From Prevotella sp. (GTDB lineage Bacteria; Bacteroidota; Bacteroidia; Bacteroidales; Bacteroidaceae), in NCBI GenBank assembly GCA_017458125.1, contig JAFTGB010000027.1, forward strand, positions 33,418 through 97,417: a DNA stretch of 64,000 nt. The letters run 5' to 3'. Position numbers and translations under genes: made by a program. Positions 7,261 through 15,161 of the stretch are shown here, piece after piece; within the stretch, counting starts at the first letter, position 1; each line of letters starts with the position of its first letter. A model generated the notes under the pieces. It saw only the letters and a list, made by a program, of their open reading frames with translations, had not been told where the DNA came from and made no database searches.

Positions 7261-8499
7261 TTATGATTTGCGAGTAAGTATGGGGGCGTAGTCGGTGGGC
7301 GTGTGTGTGGTCTTGATGCGCCAGGGCTTGGGATAGAGGTTGTTGGCCCGCGACCCGATGTTCTTCGCCAGACCTAAGGTGAAGCCGTTGAAGGTCACCT
7401 CCACGACGCCGCGCGGCGTGTCGGCGGGCAGTGTCAGCGCCTCGCCGCGCAGATAGCTGATGGCCTGCGGGTAGGAGAGAGGAACAGACTCACCCCCGTC
7501 CCCTCTCTGGGCAGAGAGGGGCGTAGAATGCTTCAGGCGTTTTCTCAGGTTATCATTCCCCTCTCTGCCCAGAGAGGAGGGAGCGGTGGAGGCGAGGGAG
7601 AGTCTTTTTCTGAGTACGCACATAAAGAGGCCCTCGCTGCGCGTGATGCCGGGGATGAAACGGTAGACGGGTGCGTCGAACCCCTGGAGCAGCGACCCCG
7701 TGATGTTCCACTCGGGCCGCGTGCTGACGGCCACCGGCTCGGCACCCAGCTCGTCCGTCATCCAGCGCACGTTCTCCTCGTTCTCCTTGGTGTTGAACGT
7801 GCAGGTGCTGTAGACGAGCAGGCCGCCGTCGTTGAGGCATGCCCATGCGTCGGCCACGATGTCGCGCTGCAGCCGCCAGCAGCGGTCTACGTGCTGCGGG
7901 CTCCACTCGCCGATGGTGGCCGGGTCTTTACGGAACATGCCTTCTCCCGAGCAGGGCACGTCGCAGAGGATGAAGTCGAAACGGAGCTTCGACTTCCGGT
8001 AAAAGTCGGGGAAACAGTTGGTGACGATGTGGTTGGGCCAGCCCCATTTCGTGACGTTCTCCTCCAGGATGCTGGCGCGCTGGCGCACCGGTTCGTTGCT
8101 ATACAGCACGCAGTCCTCGGGCAGTGCGGCCCTGAGCAGTGTCGACTTGCCGCCGGGGGCGGCGCAAAGGTCGAGGAATTTACGATTTGACAATTTACTA
8201 TTTACTATTTGCTGTCTTAGCACTTCGTCAAGAAACATGGAGGCCGCTTCCTGCACGTAGTAACAGCCGGCATGCAGCAGCGGGTCCATGGTGAAGTTGG
8301 GACGGCAGGGCAGGTAGAAGCCGCCGGAGCACCAGGGCACCGGTTTGCCCCCGATGACGTCCCAGCCTTTCGTCTTGCGCGGGTTCAGGCGTATGCTTAC
8401 GGGCGGCTCCTCATCGAACGACTGCAAGTAGCGTTCGAAGCGTTCCTCGCCCATCAGCAGGCGGGTTTGTTCAACAAACGGAATCGGTAAATTGGCCAT
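7261..8499 (-). CDS. rsmF: 16S rRNA m5C methyltransferase, RsmF/NOL1-NOP2-sun family
   Basis: 412 residues from ATG at 8499; the upstream TTG would lie within the promoter. The protein makes 5-methylcytosine in rRNA with S-adenosylmethionine. Motifs: SAM-binding [13 protein letters not shown] (motif I), the two catalytic cysteines in [11 protein letters not shown] (motif IV) and [15 protein letters not shown] (motif VI). The C-terminal RsmF-type PUA-like part follows. Two in-frame insertions look foreign: [13 protein letters not shown] just before motif I, encoded by an ATTTACTATTT-type microrepeat, and a stretch around residues 310-340 ([10 protein letters not shown].., [10 protein letters not shown]) encoded by a 22-bp palindrome and its inverted copy. 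Both sit where loops are expected. The -7 box ends 8 nt before the ATG, so the mRNA may be nearly leaderless. Confidence 0.88.
   Translation of the reverse strand: MANLPIPFVEQTRLLMGEERFERYLQSFDEEPPVSIRLNPRKTKGWDVIGGKPVPWCSGGFYLPCRPNFTMDPLLHAGCYYVQEAASMFLDEVLRQQIVNSKLSNRKFLDLCAAPGGKSTLLRAALPEDCVLYSNEPVRQRASILEENVTKWGWPNHIVTNCFPDFYRKSKLRFDFILCDVPCSGEGMFRKDPATIGEWSPQHVDRCWRLQRDIVADAWACLNDGGLLVYSTCTFNTKENEENVRWMTDELGAEPVAVSTRPEWNITGSLLQGFDAPVYRFIPGITRSEGLFMCVLRKRLSLASTAPSSLGREGNDNLRKRLKHSTPLSAQRGDGGESVPLSYPQAISYLRGEALTLPADTPRGVVEVTFNGFTLGLAKNIGSRANNLYPKPWRIKTTHTPTDYAPILTRKS
7500..7578. repeat. inverted pair of 22-nt palindromes inside rsmF
   Basis: CCCCTCTCTG/CAGAGAGGGG (7500-7521, 10-bp stem, 2-nt loop) and, 36 nt later, its reverse complement with one mismatch (7558-7579). 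Both are translated in frame within rsmF ([11 protein letters not shown] and SSLGREGN), so they add residues without breaking the gene. Confidence 0.8.
8177..8212. repeat. ATTTACTATTT-type microrepeat inside rsmF
   Basis: A run of AATTTACGATTTGAC, AATTTACTATTTACT-like units identical in style to intergenic runs at 10158-10207 and 20341-20372 is read in frame as KSNRKF/NSKL in rsmF, directly before SAM motif I. Confidence 0.65.
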
Positions 8500-8506
8500 T
8501 TCGATG

Positions 8507-8534
8507 CAAAAGTACAAAAAAATCCGTAACTTTG
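8507..8534. promoter_or_regulatory. divergent promoters for rsmF (-) and the GIN lipoprotein (+)
   Basis: Minus strand -7 box TACTTTTG (plus 8507-8514) and plus strand -7 box TAACTTTG (8527-8534) are 12 nt apart and face away from each other. The -33 boxes are weak (GTTG and TTTC). The closeness means the two starts probably compete. Confidence 0.55.
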
Positions 8535-8591
8535 CAACTAATTGGTGACTTGTTGCGTCTAACGGGTAAGAAACAGCATAAAAGTAAAGGT

Positions 8592-9290
8592 ATGAAAAAG
8601 TTGATTATGGCACTCGTAGTGCTGGGGGCAATGACCTCGTGCGCCAAGGCGCGGACACATTTCATTACAGACCAGAAACTCGCAGAAGAGCGACGCGAGC
8701 TGAAAGGTTTTGAGCGCATCGTACTGTCGGGGGCACTGGACGTGAAGTACCGGCAGGGCGACAACTTCTCCGTGGTGGTCAAAGCACCGCAGAAGGTCAT
8801 TAAGAATGTGGAGACCCGTGTGGTGGGCAACTGCCTGACCGTCAACATGAAGGGAATCCGGTCCGTCTTCAAATTCACCTCCGCTGATGCCGACGACGTG
8901 ACGGTTTATGTGACCTCGCCCGATTTCTTAGGCATCGAGCTGAAAGGCTCGGGCGACTTCGAGGGTATAGGACATATCGATACCGACACGCTCAGCATCG
9001 CGCTGAAGGGTTCGGGCGACATCGACTTCGATGACGTTATCTGCGACAAGGTCAGCGTCTCTCTGGTAGGCTCGGGCGACGTGGAGGTCAAGAACGTGAA
9101 GACCCAGTTGTCGGACATCGAACTGGTAGGCTCCGGCGACGTCAAGATGCGCTTCGACAACAGCGGCGTGGTCACGTCGCGGCTGAAAGGCTCGGGCGAC
9201 ATCACGCTCACGGGTCGCGTCAAAGACCACAAGAGTCAGGTTCGCGGTTCCGGTGACATAAACATCCAGCGTCTGACCATTGTCAAGTAA
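8592..9290 (+). CDS. GIN-domain (DUF2807) lipoprotein
   Basis: 232 residues from ATG 8592, chosen because MKKLIMALVVLGAMTSC is a lipoprotein signal (Cys17). The mature part is a head GIN domain: FERIVLSGALDVKYRQGD opens a right-handed beta helix whose turns repeat 'L.GSGD' seven times (ELKGSGDFEG, ALKGSGDIDF, SLVGSGDVEV, ELVGSGDVKM, RLKGSGDITL, VRGSGDINI). The family is common in Bacteroidota, anchored in the periplasm or surface, with no known biochemical role. It opens a cluster with DUF6249, PspC, an ECF sigma factor and an anti-sigma-like gene, suggesting envelope stress. Confidence 0.85.
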   Translation: MKKLIMALVVLGAMTSCAKARTHFITDQKLAEERRELKGFERIVLSGALDVKYRQGDNFSVVVKAPQKVIKNVETRVVGNCLTVNMKGIRSVFKFTSADADDVTVYVTSPDFLGIELKGSGDFEGIGHIDTDTLSIALKGSGDIDFDDVICDKVSVSLVGSGDVEVKNVKTQLSDIELVGSGDVKMRFDNSGVVTSRLKGSGDITLTGRVKDHKSQVRGSGDINIQRLTIVK

Positions 9291-9312
9291 AAAAGTAAAA
9301 AACGATAAGGAT

Positions 9313-9948
9313 ATGAAAAAAGTTCTCATAACACTAACCATGCTGTTGGCACTTGGAACAGCCATGCCGGCAGCAGCGCAGAAGCACCGCCACACCCCGC
9401 AGCAGGAACTGGTGGACACCACAAGCAAGGACGCCGTGGAGGTCTACTCCGACACCACGTCGGCAGCACAGGCAACCTCGGATGTCGATGACTGGACGGA
9501 CGAGCAGGACGAGGCCTTCGACAGCAGCGTCACCAGCATCTTCACGTCCATGGACGCCAAGGACATGGGCGGCATGCTGTTCGTCCTGAGCATTCTGTTC
9601 CTCATCTTTGTGCTGGCACCCGTGGCCATCATCATCGCCCTGTTCTACTTCATCAACAAGAACCGCAGGGACAGAATGCGCCTGGCCCAGATGGCCATGC
9701 AGCAGGGACAGCCCATTCCCGAACGGCTGCTTGAGGAACAGGTCGGCGGTGCCGACGAGGAGTACCAGAAAGGCTTACGTCAGTTCTTTGTCGGTGCGGG
9801 ACTCATGATTTTCTTGGGTCTTGCCGCCGGCGAAATAGGCTTTGGTATCGGTGCCCTTGTGGCCTGCATCGGCTTAGGCAAGATAGCCGCTTCAAAAATA
9901 GGAAACAAGAAAAAAGCGGACGACACCTCTTTTAACGCTCACCCCTAA
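9313..9948 (+). CDS. DUF6249-type membrane protein
   Basis: 211 residues from ATG 9313. A signal peptide (MKKVLITLTMLLALGTAMPAAAQ) is followed by a hydrophilic acidic region, then one membrane span (LFVLSILFLIFVLAPVAIIIALFYF), a basic turn NKNRRDRMRLAQ with QQGQPIPERLLEE, and two more spans near the C-terminus (FFVGAGLMIFLGLAAGEIGFGIGALVACI). This layout matches the DUF6249 family of Bacteroidota, generally found beside PspC and ECF sigma genes, as here. Biochemical role unknown; an envelope-stress sensor or partner is an inference from context. Confidence 0.75.
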   Translation: MKKVLITLTMLLALGTAMPAAAQKHRHTPQQELVDTTSKDAVEVYSDTTSAAQATSDVDDWTDEQDEAFDSSVTSIFTSMDAKDMGGMLFVLSILFLIFVLAPVAIIIALFYFINKNRRDRMRLAQMAMQQGQPIPERLLEEQVGGADEEYQKGLRQFFVGAGLMIFLGLAAGEIGFGIGALVACIGLGKIAASKIGNKKKADDTSFNAHP

Positions 9949-9966
9949 ACGCTAAACTTTATAACG

Positions 9967-10161
9967 ATGACAAAGAAACTTTACCGTAGCGACGACCGCG
10001 TCATTGGCGGCGTCTGCGCAGGATTTGCAGAGTACATGGACTTCGACCCCGTGGCCGTACGTTTAGGCTATGCCGCACTGACGCTGTTCACAGCCTTCGC
10101 AGGCATACCCTTCTACATCGTGGCATGGATTATCATGCCCGAGAAGAACCGCCTCATTTAA
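9967..10161 (+). CDS. PspC-domain protein
   Basis: 64 residues, a minimal PspC domain: KKLYRSDDRVIGGVCAGFAEYMDFDPVAVRLGY, then one span (AALTLFTAFAGIPFYIVAWIIMP). The G-G-V-C-x-G-[FLI]-A-[ES]-Y motif is diagnostic. PspC proteins sit in the inner membrane and take part in phage-shock-type envelope responses. Located 18 nt after the DUF6249 gene and before the sigma gene. Confidence 0.9.
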   Translation: MTKKLYRSDDRVIGGVCAGFAEYMDFDPVAVRLGYAALTLFTAFAGIPFYIVAWIIMPEKNRLI

Positions 10162-10207
10162 TCGTAAATCGTAAATAGAAAATCGTAAATCGTAAATCGA
10201 AAACAAC
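10158..10207. repeat. TCGTAAA-type microrepeat
   Basis: Five TCGTAAA/TAGAAAA/TCGAAAA units fill the whole gap between the pspC-like gene and the sigma gene; the sigma gene's GTG start follows at 10211. Confidence 0.7.
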
Positions 10208-10210
10208 ATC

Positions 10211-10744
10211 GTGTCCTCAGACCTCTCGCGCGTAGTACAGGTGGCAGTGTCTGGCAACAGCCAGGCTTTCGGCGACCTTGTGCGCCGGTACCAGTCGCCT
10301 GTGCGCCGCTTCTTCCTGCACCAGACGCTGGGGAACGGTCCGCTGAGCGACGACCTGGCGCAGGACACGTTCATCAAGGCATACACCAGCATCCGCTCGT
10401 TCCGGGGGTTGTCCTCGTTTCAGACGTGGCTGATGCGCATTGCCTACAACGTGTTCTACGACTATCGCCGAGGGCTGAAGGTGGAAAGAGACATAGCCTC
10501 TGACATTCCAGCCGACCTTCGGCTTTCCCCGGCAGGAGGAGAGAAAATGGACATCTACGCTGCACTGGCACTGCTGAAGCCCGAAGAGCGGACTTGTGTC
10601 ACGATGCAACTCATTGACGGGTACGACATCAAGAGCATTGCCGCCATCACGCAGCTGAAGGAGGGCACGGTGAAGTCGCACCTGTCCAGAGGCAAGGAAA
10701 AGTTGGCAAACTATTTAAAGGAGAACGGATATGACGGAAGATAG
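10211..10744 (+). CDS. ECF-type RNA polymerase sigma factor
   Basis: 177 residues, starting with GTG at 10211. Region 2: GDLVRRYQSPVRRFFLHQTL, DDLAQDTFIKAYTSIRSFRG, SSFQTWLMRIAYNVFYDYRR. Region 4: LLKPEERTCVTMQLIDGYDIKSIAAITQLKEGTVKSHLSRGKEKL, a typical helix-turn-helix for the -35 element. It overlaps the next gene by 14 nt, an arrangement typical of sigma/anti-sigma pairs. Its targets are not visible, but the GIN, DUF6249 and PspC genes upstream suggest control of an envelope regulon. Confidence 0.9.
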   Translation: MSSDLSRVVQVAVSGNSQAFGDLVRRYQSPVRRFFLHQTLGNGPLSDDLAQDTFIKAYTSIRSFRGLSSFQTWLMRIAYNVFYDYRRGLKVERDIASDIPADLRLSPAGGEKMDIYAALALLKPEERTCVTMQLIDGYDIKSIAAITQLKEGTVKSHLSRGKEKLANYLKENGYDGR

Positions 10745-11072
10745 AGACGACATCCTGCTGAAGGCGTTCTTTCAGCAGGCCGCACAGCAACAGATAGCGG
10801 ACGAGGGCTTCACGGAACGTGTGATGCAACGGCTGCCACGGTCGGAATACAATCTGCGGCGCTTCAACCGCCTGTGGACGGCGTTCTGTGTGGCGGTGTT
10901 TGCCGTGTTGTTTGTGGTTTTCCGCGGATGGGAACTGCTGGCCGTCCAGTTGGAAGTGCTGCTGCGCACGCTGCCGACCTATATGTTCAGCATCAATCCC
11001 TTGCTGTTGGCCACCACCCTCTTTGGCCTGTTGTTCGTAGGGGTGGGCGAGGTTTATTTACGTGAAAAGTGA
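10731..11072 (+). CDS. anti-sigma-like two-span membrane protein (DUF5056-like)
   Basis: 113 residues. An N-terminal cytoplasmic part MTEDRDDILLKAFFQQAAQQQIADEGFTERVMQRLP resembles the short N-terminus of DUF5056 proteins, then come two spans (about 45-63 and 84-106). The start lies inside the sigma gene, so the two are translationally coupled. No zinc-binding HxxxCxxC motif is seen; anti-sigma function is inferred from position only. Confidence 0.65.
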   Translation: MTEDRDDILLKAFFQQAAQQQIADEGFTERVMQRLPRSEYNLRRFNRLWTAFCVAVFAVLFVVFRGWELLAVQLEVLLRTLPTYMFSINPLLLATTLFGLLFVGVGEVYLREK

Positions 11073-11081
11073 ACTCGCGCT

Positions 11082-13154
11082 TCACTTGTCAAAGAGTCCA
11101 TAGGTGGTGCGCAGCACGCGGAACTCGGTGCGGCGGTTCATCTGGTTGCACTCCTCCTGTATCTTCTCGTCGGGTTGCGCCTTGATGAACTCCTCGGTCA
11201 GCACATCGTTCTCGTTGAGGAAGGGGTATTTCTCTGCCACCTTGCGCCTGATAGTCTTAGGTTTCTCCTTGCCGTAGCCCACGGGAGTCAGACGGTCTGC
11301 CTTGATGCCGTGGTCTATCAGGTATCTGACGACCGACTCGGCACGCCGTTGCGACAGCCGTTTGTTGTACTCCGCCGAGCCGCGGTAGTCGGTGTGTGCC
11401 GACAGCTCGATGGTCACGTTGGGGTTTTCCTCCAACAGTTTTACTAATTGGTCTAAGGCTTCGGTAGACTCAGGACGCAGCGTGGCCTTGTCGAAGTCGT
11501 AGAAAATGTTGTCAATCAGCACAGGAGCCATGATGTTGGCCAGTTCAAATTGCAGGACGTACTCCTGCGACTCCTTCACCGGTTCCACACGCAACTGCTC
11601 CTGATGGTTCAGGAATCCCTTGCATGTACCGAGCAGCACGTAGTCTACGCCGGGCTTGATTTGCTGTGTGAACGAGCCGTCGCCCTTGACGCTCAGCTTC
11701 AGGTTGGTGCCGTCGTTGCCCACTAAGTAGACCAGTGCTGAGGGCAGTTCGTAGCCGTCTTTCTCGTACACCCAGCCTTTGACGGTCTGCACAATCTCAG
11801 GGTTATAGAACGAGTAGATGTGGTCCCAACCCTTGCCGTCACCACGGTTGCTGCAGAAGTAGCCTTGGTTCTTCATGCCCTCGAAGGTCATGCCGAAGTC
11901 GTCGCCTTGCGAGTTGAGCGGGTAGCCGGGATGCTTGATAAGTGAAGAGTTAAGAGTGAAGAGTGAAGAATTTGCTGCCGCCCTGTCTTTACCGGCTTCA
12001 ACTTCAGTAGGAAATTCTTCACTCTTCACTCTTAACTCTTCACTTGAAACATAGTAGATGTCCAATCCGCCCATGCCCTCGTGACCATTGCTCGAAAAGT
12101 AAAGGTCACCGTTGGGACGGAAGGTGGGAAACAGTTCGTCGCCTGGTGTGTTGATGGGTGCGCCGACGTTCTCGACACCGCCTAAGGTGCCGCTTGACGT
12201 GATGGCTACGCGCCAGATGTCGTAGCCGCCTAAGCCGCCGGGCATGTCGCTCACGAAGTAGAGCCACAGTCCGTCAGGCGACACGGCGGGGTGGGCGAAA
12301 GCCGACAGCGTGTCGCGGGTCAGTTTCAGTTCCGTCGCCTTGCTCCATGCAGCGTCCGACCGCTGGCTGGTGGCGATGGTGGCATAGCGCGGGTAGGCAG
12401 GGTCGGTCTTGCACAGTGTCAGATACATCGTTCTGCCGTCGGGCGAGAACGAGCATGCTCCCTCGTCGTAGTCGCTGTTCAGCTCGGAGTCTATCACCTC
12501 CGGGCGCTGCCATTTGCCTTTCTCGTCTTTCGTGGCTACAAAGATGTCGGCATTCTTCGTACCCGTGATGCCGCTGTACTCGTCGCCCTTGGCCTGGTTG
12601 CGCGTCGAAGTGAAGAACAGTTGGTTGTGCTCCTCGCCAGCCAGCATGGGCGAGTAGTCGGCACGGCGCGAGTTGAACAGGTTCTCGCGCTTCACGGTGT
12701 AGTCCGACCCATCCTTCTTCCATTGCGGAGCCTGCTGGGCCGAGCGTAGCCCTACCAAAGCTAACGGGTGTCCGGGCACGGAGTCGAGCATCGCTTGGAA
12801 CTGCTTGGCGGCCTCTTTGTACTGGCCGTTCTTCATCAGCTGCTGGGCTAACCGCAGGTGGGTCAGCGAGTCGGTCTGCTTATATCGGATAGCATTGTTG
12901 TAGGCGGCGATGGCCTTCTGCGTGTAGTTGATGCGGCGATAGCAGTCGGCCATCTTCAGTGCGCGCTGTCCGCGCAGCGTGCGCTCCTTGGCCGGCGTCT
13001 GCGAGTAGGCCCTGCGATACTGTGTGGCAGCATCGAAGTATTCGCCCAAAGCATAGAACTTGTCACCTTTCTTCATGGCTTGTTCGGCCCCGCAGCTGCT
13101 GAGGAGCACGGTGCTGACCATTATATATATAATAAGGTGTAGGTTCTTTTGCAT
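11082..13154 (-). CDS. porE: PorE-like OmpA-family lipoprotein of the type IX secretion system
   Basis: 690 residues from ATG 13154; MQKNLHLIIYIMVSTVLLSSC is a lipoprotein signal (Cys21). Domains in order: TPR repeats (about 30-150), a PD40/WD40-like propeller (about 165-445; SPDGRTMYLTLCK, SPDGLWLYFVSDMPGG, NGDLYFSSNGHEGMGGLDIYYV), a carboxypeptidase-regulatory-like beta domain (about 460-545), and an OmpA C-terminal domain (about 555-690; IFYDFDKATLRPES, SAHTDYRGSAEYNKRLSQRRAESV). This domain order is that of PorE, which anchors the T9SS core to peptidoglycan. A 34-bp perfect inverted repeat is translated in the propeller (near residues 370-405). The gene follows topB on the same strand. 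Confidence 0.85.
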   Translation of the reverse strand: MQKNLHLIIYIMVSTVLLSSCGAEQAMKKGDKFYALGEYFDAATQYRRAYSQTPAKERTLRGQRALKMADCYRRINYTQKAIAAYNNAIRYKQTDSLTHLRLAQQLMKNGQYKEAAKQFQAMLDSVPGHPLALVGLRSAQQAPQWKKDGSDYTVKRENLFNSRRADYSPMLAGEEHNQLFFTSTRNQAKGDEYSGITGTKNADIFVATKDEKGKWQRPEVIDSELNSDYDEGACSFSPDGRTMYLTLCKTDPAYPRYATIATSQRSDAAWSKATELKLTRDTLSAFAHPAVSPDGLWLYFVSDMPGGLGGYDIWRVAITSSGTLGGVENVGAPINTPGDELFPTFRPNGDLYFSSNGHEGMGGLDIYYVSSEELRVKSEEFPTEVEAGKDRAAANSSLFTLNSSLIKHPGYPLNSQGDDFGMTFEGMKNQGYFCSNRGDGKGWDHIYSFYNPEIVQTVKGWVYEKDGYELPSALVYLVGNDGTNLKLSVKGDGSFTQQIKPGVDYVLLGTCKGFLNHQEQLRVEPVKESQEYVLQFELANIMAPVLIDNIFYDFDKATLRPESTEALDQLVKLLEENPNVTIELSAHTDYRGSAEYNKRLSQRRAESVVRYLIDHGIKADRLTPVGYGKEKPKTIRRKVAEKYPFLNENDVLTEEFIKAQPDEKIQEECNQMNRRTEFRVLRTTYGLFDK
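11940..12045. repeat. 34-bp perfect inverted repeat inside porE
   Basis: Arms 11940-11973 and 12012-12045 are exact reverse complements, separated by 38 nt. Each arm is itself a GAAGAGT/TAAGAGT microrepeat. Translated in frame it gives SSEELRVKSEEF... and ...NSSLFTLNSSLIK, an insertion between the propeller blades of PorE. Confidence 0.9.
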
Positions 13155-13184
13155 ACCATTCATAATAACGGAATAGTTGGCGGT

Positions 13185-15077
13185 TTATTGCTTCTTGCCT
13201 CCTTCTCCCTCTTTCTTCTTGCCTTTTGCCTCTTGCTTCTTATCGTCTGGAGCAATGGTGATGCGGCGGTTGGTGGGGTCGGTCATGACATCGTTGACGA
13301 TGGTTGTCACCTGCTGCTTCAGTTCGCTGATGAATTGTCCGGCATCGTATGTCTGGTGCTCAATGTCGCGCAGCTTCTTCTCCCAGATGCCCGTCAGTTC
13401 ACAGCTCTTGAGCAAGTCTTCGCGGATGAGGTCTATCAGCTCGATACCCGTGGGGGTCGCTACTAAGCGCTTACGCTCACGGCGGATGTAGTGGCGCTTG
13501 AACAGCGTCTCGATGATGCTGGCACGGCTTGAGGGACGCCCTATGCCGTTCTCCTTCATGGCGGCGCGCAGCGTTTCGTCCTCCACAAACTTGCCCGCCG
13601 TCTCCATGGCGCGCAGCAGTGAGGCCTCGTTGTAGTAGGCGGGTGGTGTGGTCATCTTTTCTGTCAGCGTGGGCGTGTGGTCGCCGCTCTCGCCTTTGAC
13701 GAAGGTGGGCAGGGTGCGCTCTTCGTCGTCTTTGTCTGGCTTTTCCGGATTTTCCGGGCTTTCCGGAACCTTGACTCTCACCACGCGCCATCCCGGATCC
13801 AGTATCTCCTTGCCTGTCACCTTGAATTCAATGCCGTCCACCTCGCCCAGTACCGTGGTGGTCGAGAACTTGCAGTCGGGCAGGAAGACGCCGATGAAGC
13901 GGCGGGCCACCAGGTCATAGACGTTGCGTTCGGCATCGCTGAGCCCTTGGGGGATGACACCTGTGGGGATGATGGCATGGTGGTCGGTGACCTTCGACGT
14001 GTCAAAGACGCGCTTCGACTTCCTGAGCGCCTTGCCGCCGATGGGCTTGATGAGCGCGGCATACGGTGCCACGCCGCTAAACTTGGTCTGGTAGAGTCCG
14101 TTCAGCGTCGGTGGACACTTGGGGTAGATGTCGTCCGACAGGTACTGCGTGTCCACGCGTGGATAGGTGGTGTACTTGCGCTCATAGAGTGCCTGAATCA
14201 GGTTGAGCGTCATCTCGGCAGAATAGCCGAACTTACGGTTGCAGTCTACCTGCAACGATGTCAGGTCGTAGAGCTGGGGCGGCTGTTCCTTGCCCTCTTT
14301 CTTCTCAACCTTAGTGACGGTGAACGGCTTGCCTTCAATGGTCTTGAAAGCCTCTTCGCCCTCTTCTTTCTTGGTGAACTTGCCTTTCGTTGCCGTAAAC
14401 GTGGTGTCGCGATAGACGGTGGCCAGCACCCAGTAGGGCTCGGGCTTGAAGTTGTCTATCTCCTTCTGGCGGTTGACGATGAGGGCCAGCGTCGGCGTCT
14501 GCACACGACCTATCGACAGCACCTGCCTGTTCTGGCCGTACTTCAGCGTGTAGAGGCGGGTGCAGTTCATGCCCAACAGCCAGTCGCCGATGGCACGGGA
14601 CAGGCCTGCCATGTAGAGTGGCTGGTAGTCTTGCTGGTCTTTCAGGTTTTGGAAACCCTCGCGGATGGCCTCGTCGGTCATCGACGATATCCACAGTCTG
14701 CTTACCGGGCACTTGGCGCCGGCTTTCTGCATCACCCATCGCTGAATGAGTTCACCTTCCTGTCCGGCGTCACCGCAGTTGACGATACGCTCGGCCTGCT
14801 GCATGAGCCGCTCGATGACGGCGAACTGCTTCTTGATGCCTTGGTCGTCGATGAGTTTAATGCCAAAGCGCTCGGGAATCATAGGCAACTGGGTCAGGTT
14901 CCACTGCCGCCACATCGGCGTGTAGTCGTGAGGCTCCTTCAGCGTGCACAGGTGGCCGAACGTCCATGTCACTTGGAACCCGTTGCCTTCCATATACCCG
15001 TCGTGCGACGACGTTGCGCCGATAATCCGTGCAATGTCGCGTGCCACGCTGGGTTTCTCTGCTATACATACTATCAT
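13185..15077 (-). CDS. topB: DNA topoisomerase III (type IA)
   Basis: 630 residues from ATG 15077; a TTG four codons upstream is in the promoter region. Type IA topoisomerases nick one DNA strand and pass another through, relaxing negative supercoils and decatenating. Seen: Toprim motif MIVCIAEKPSVARDIARIIG and acidic GDAGQEGELIQRWV; catalytic Tyr305 in YTTYPRVDTQYLS; LLGMNCTRLYT; the gate segment ALYERKYTTYP; and ENGIGRPSSRASIIETL. The C-terminus is Lys/Glu-rich. No Cys4 zinc finger is seen, as in many topB enzymes. A -7 box TACCTTTG (plus 15087-15094) lies 10 nt before the ATG. Confidence 0.93.
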   Translation of the reverse strand: MIVCIAEKPSVARDIARIIGATSSHDGYMEGNGFQVTWTFGHLCTLKEPHDYTPMWRQWNLTQLPMIPERFGIKLIDDQGIKKQFAVIERLMQQAERIVNCGDAGQEGELIQRWVMQKAGAKCPVSRLWISSMTDEAIREGFQNLKDQQDYQPLYMAGLSRAIGDWLLGMNCTRLYTLKYGQNRQVLSIGRVQTPTLALIVNRQKEIDNFKPEPYWVLATVYRDTTFTATKGKFTKKEEGEEAFKTIEGKPFTVTKVEKKEGKEQPPQLYDLTSLQVDCNRKFGYSAEMTLNLIQALYERKYTTYPRVDTQYLSDDIYPKCPPTLNGLYQTKFSGVAPYAALIKPIGGKALRKSKRVFDTSKVTDHHAIIPTGVIPQGLSDAERNVYDLVARRFIGVFLPDCKFSTTTVLGEVDGIEFKVTGKEILDPGWRVVRVKVPESPENPEKPDKDDEERTLPTFVKGESGDHTPTLTEKMTTPPAYYNEASLLRAMETAGKFVEDETLRAAMKENGIGRPSSRASIIETLFKRHYIRRERKRLVATPTGIELIDLIREDLLKSCELTGIWEKKLRDIEHQTYDAGQFISELKQQVTTIVNDVMTDPTNRRITIAPDDKKQEAKGKKKEGEGGKKQ

Positions 15078-15161
15078 AACTGGCTGCAAAGGTACAAAGA
15101 ATTTAGGATAAAAAGTGTAAAGCGGCGAAAAAACATCCGTGGCGTCAACGAACGGCTTTCC

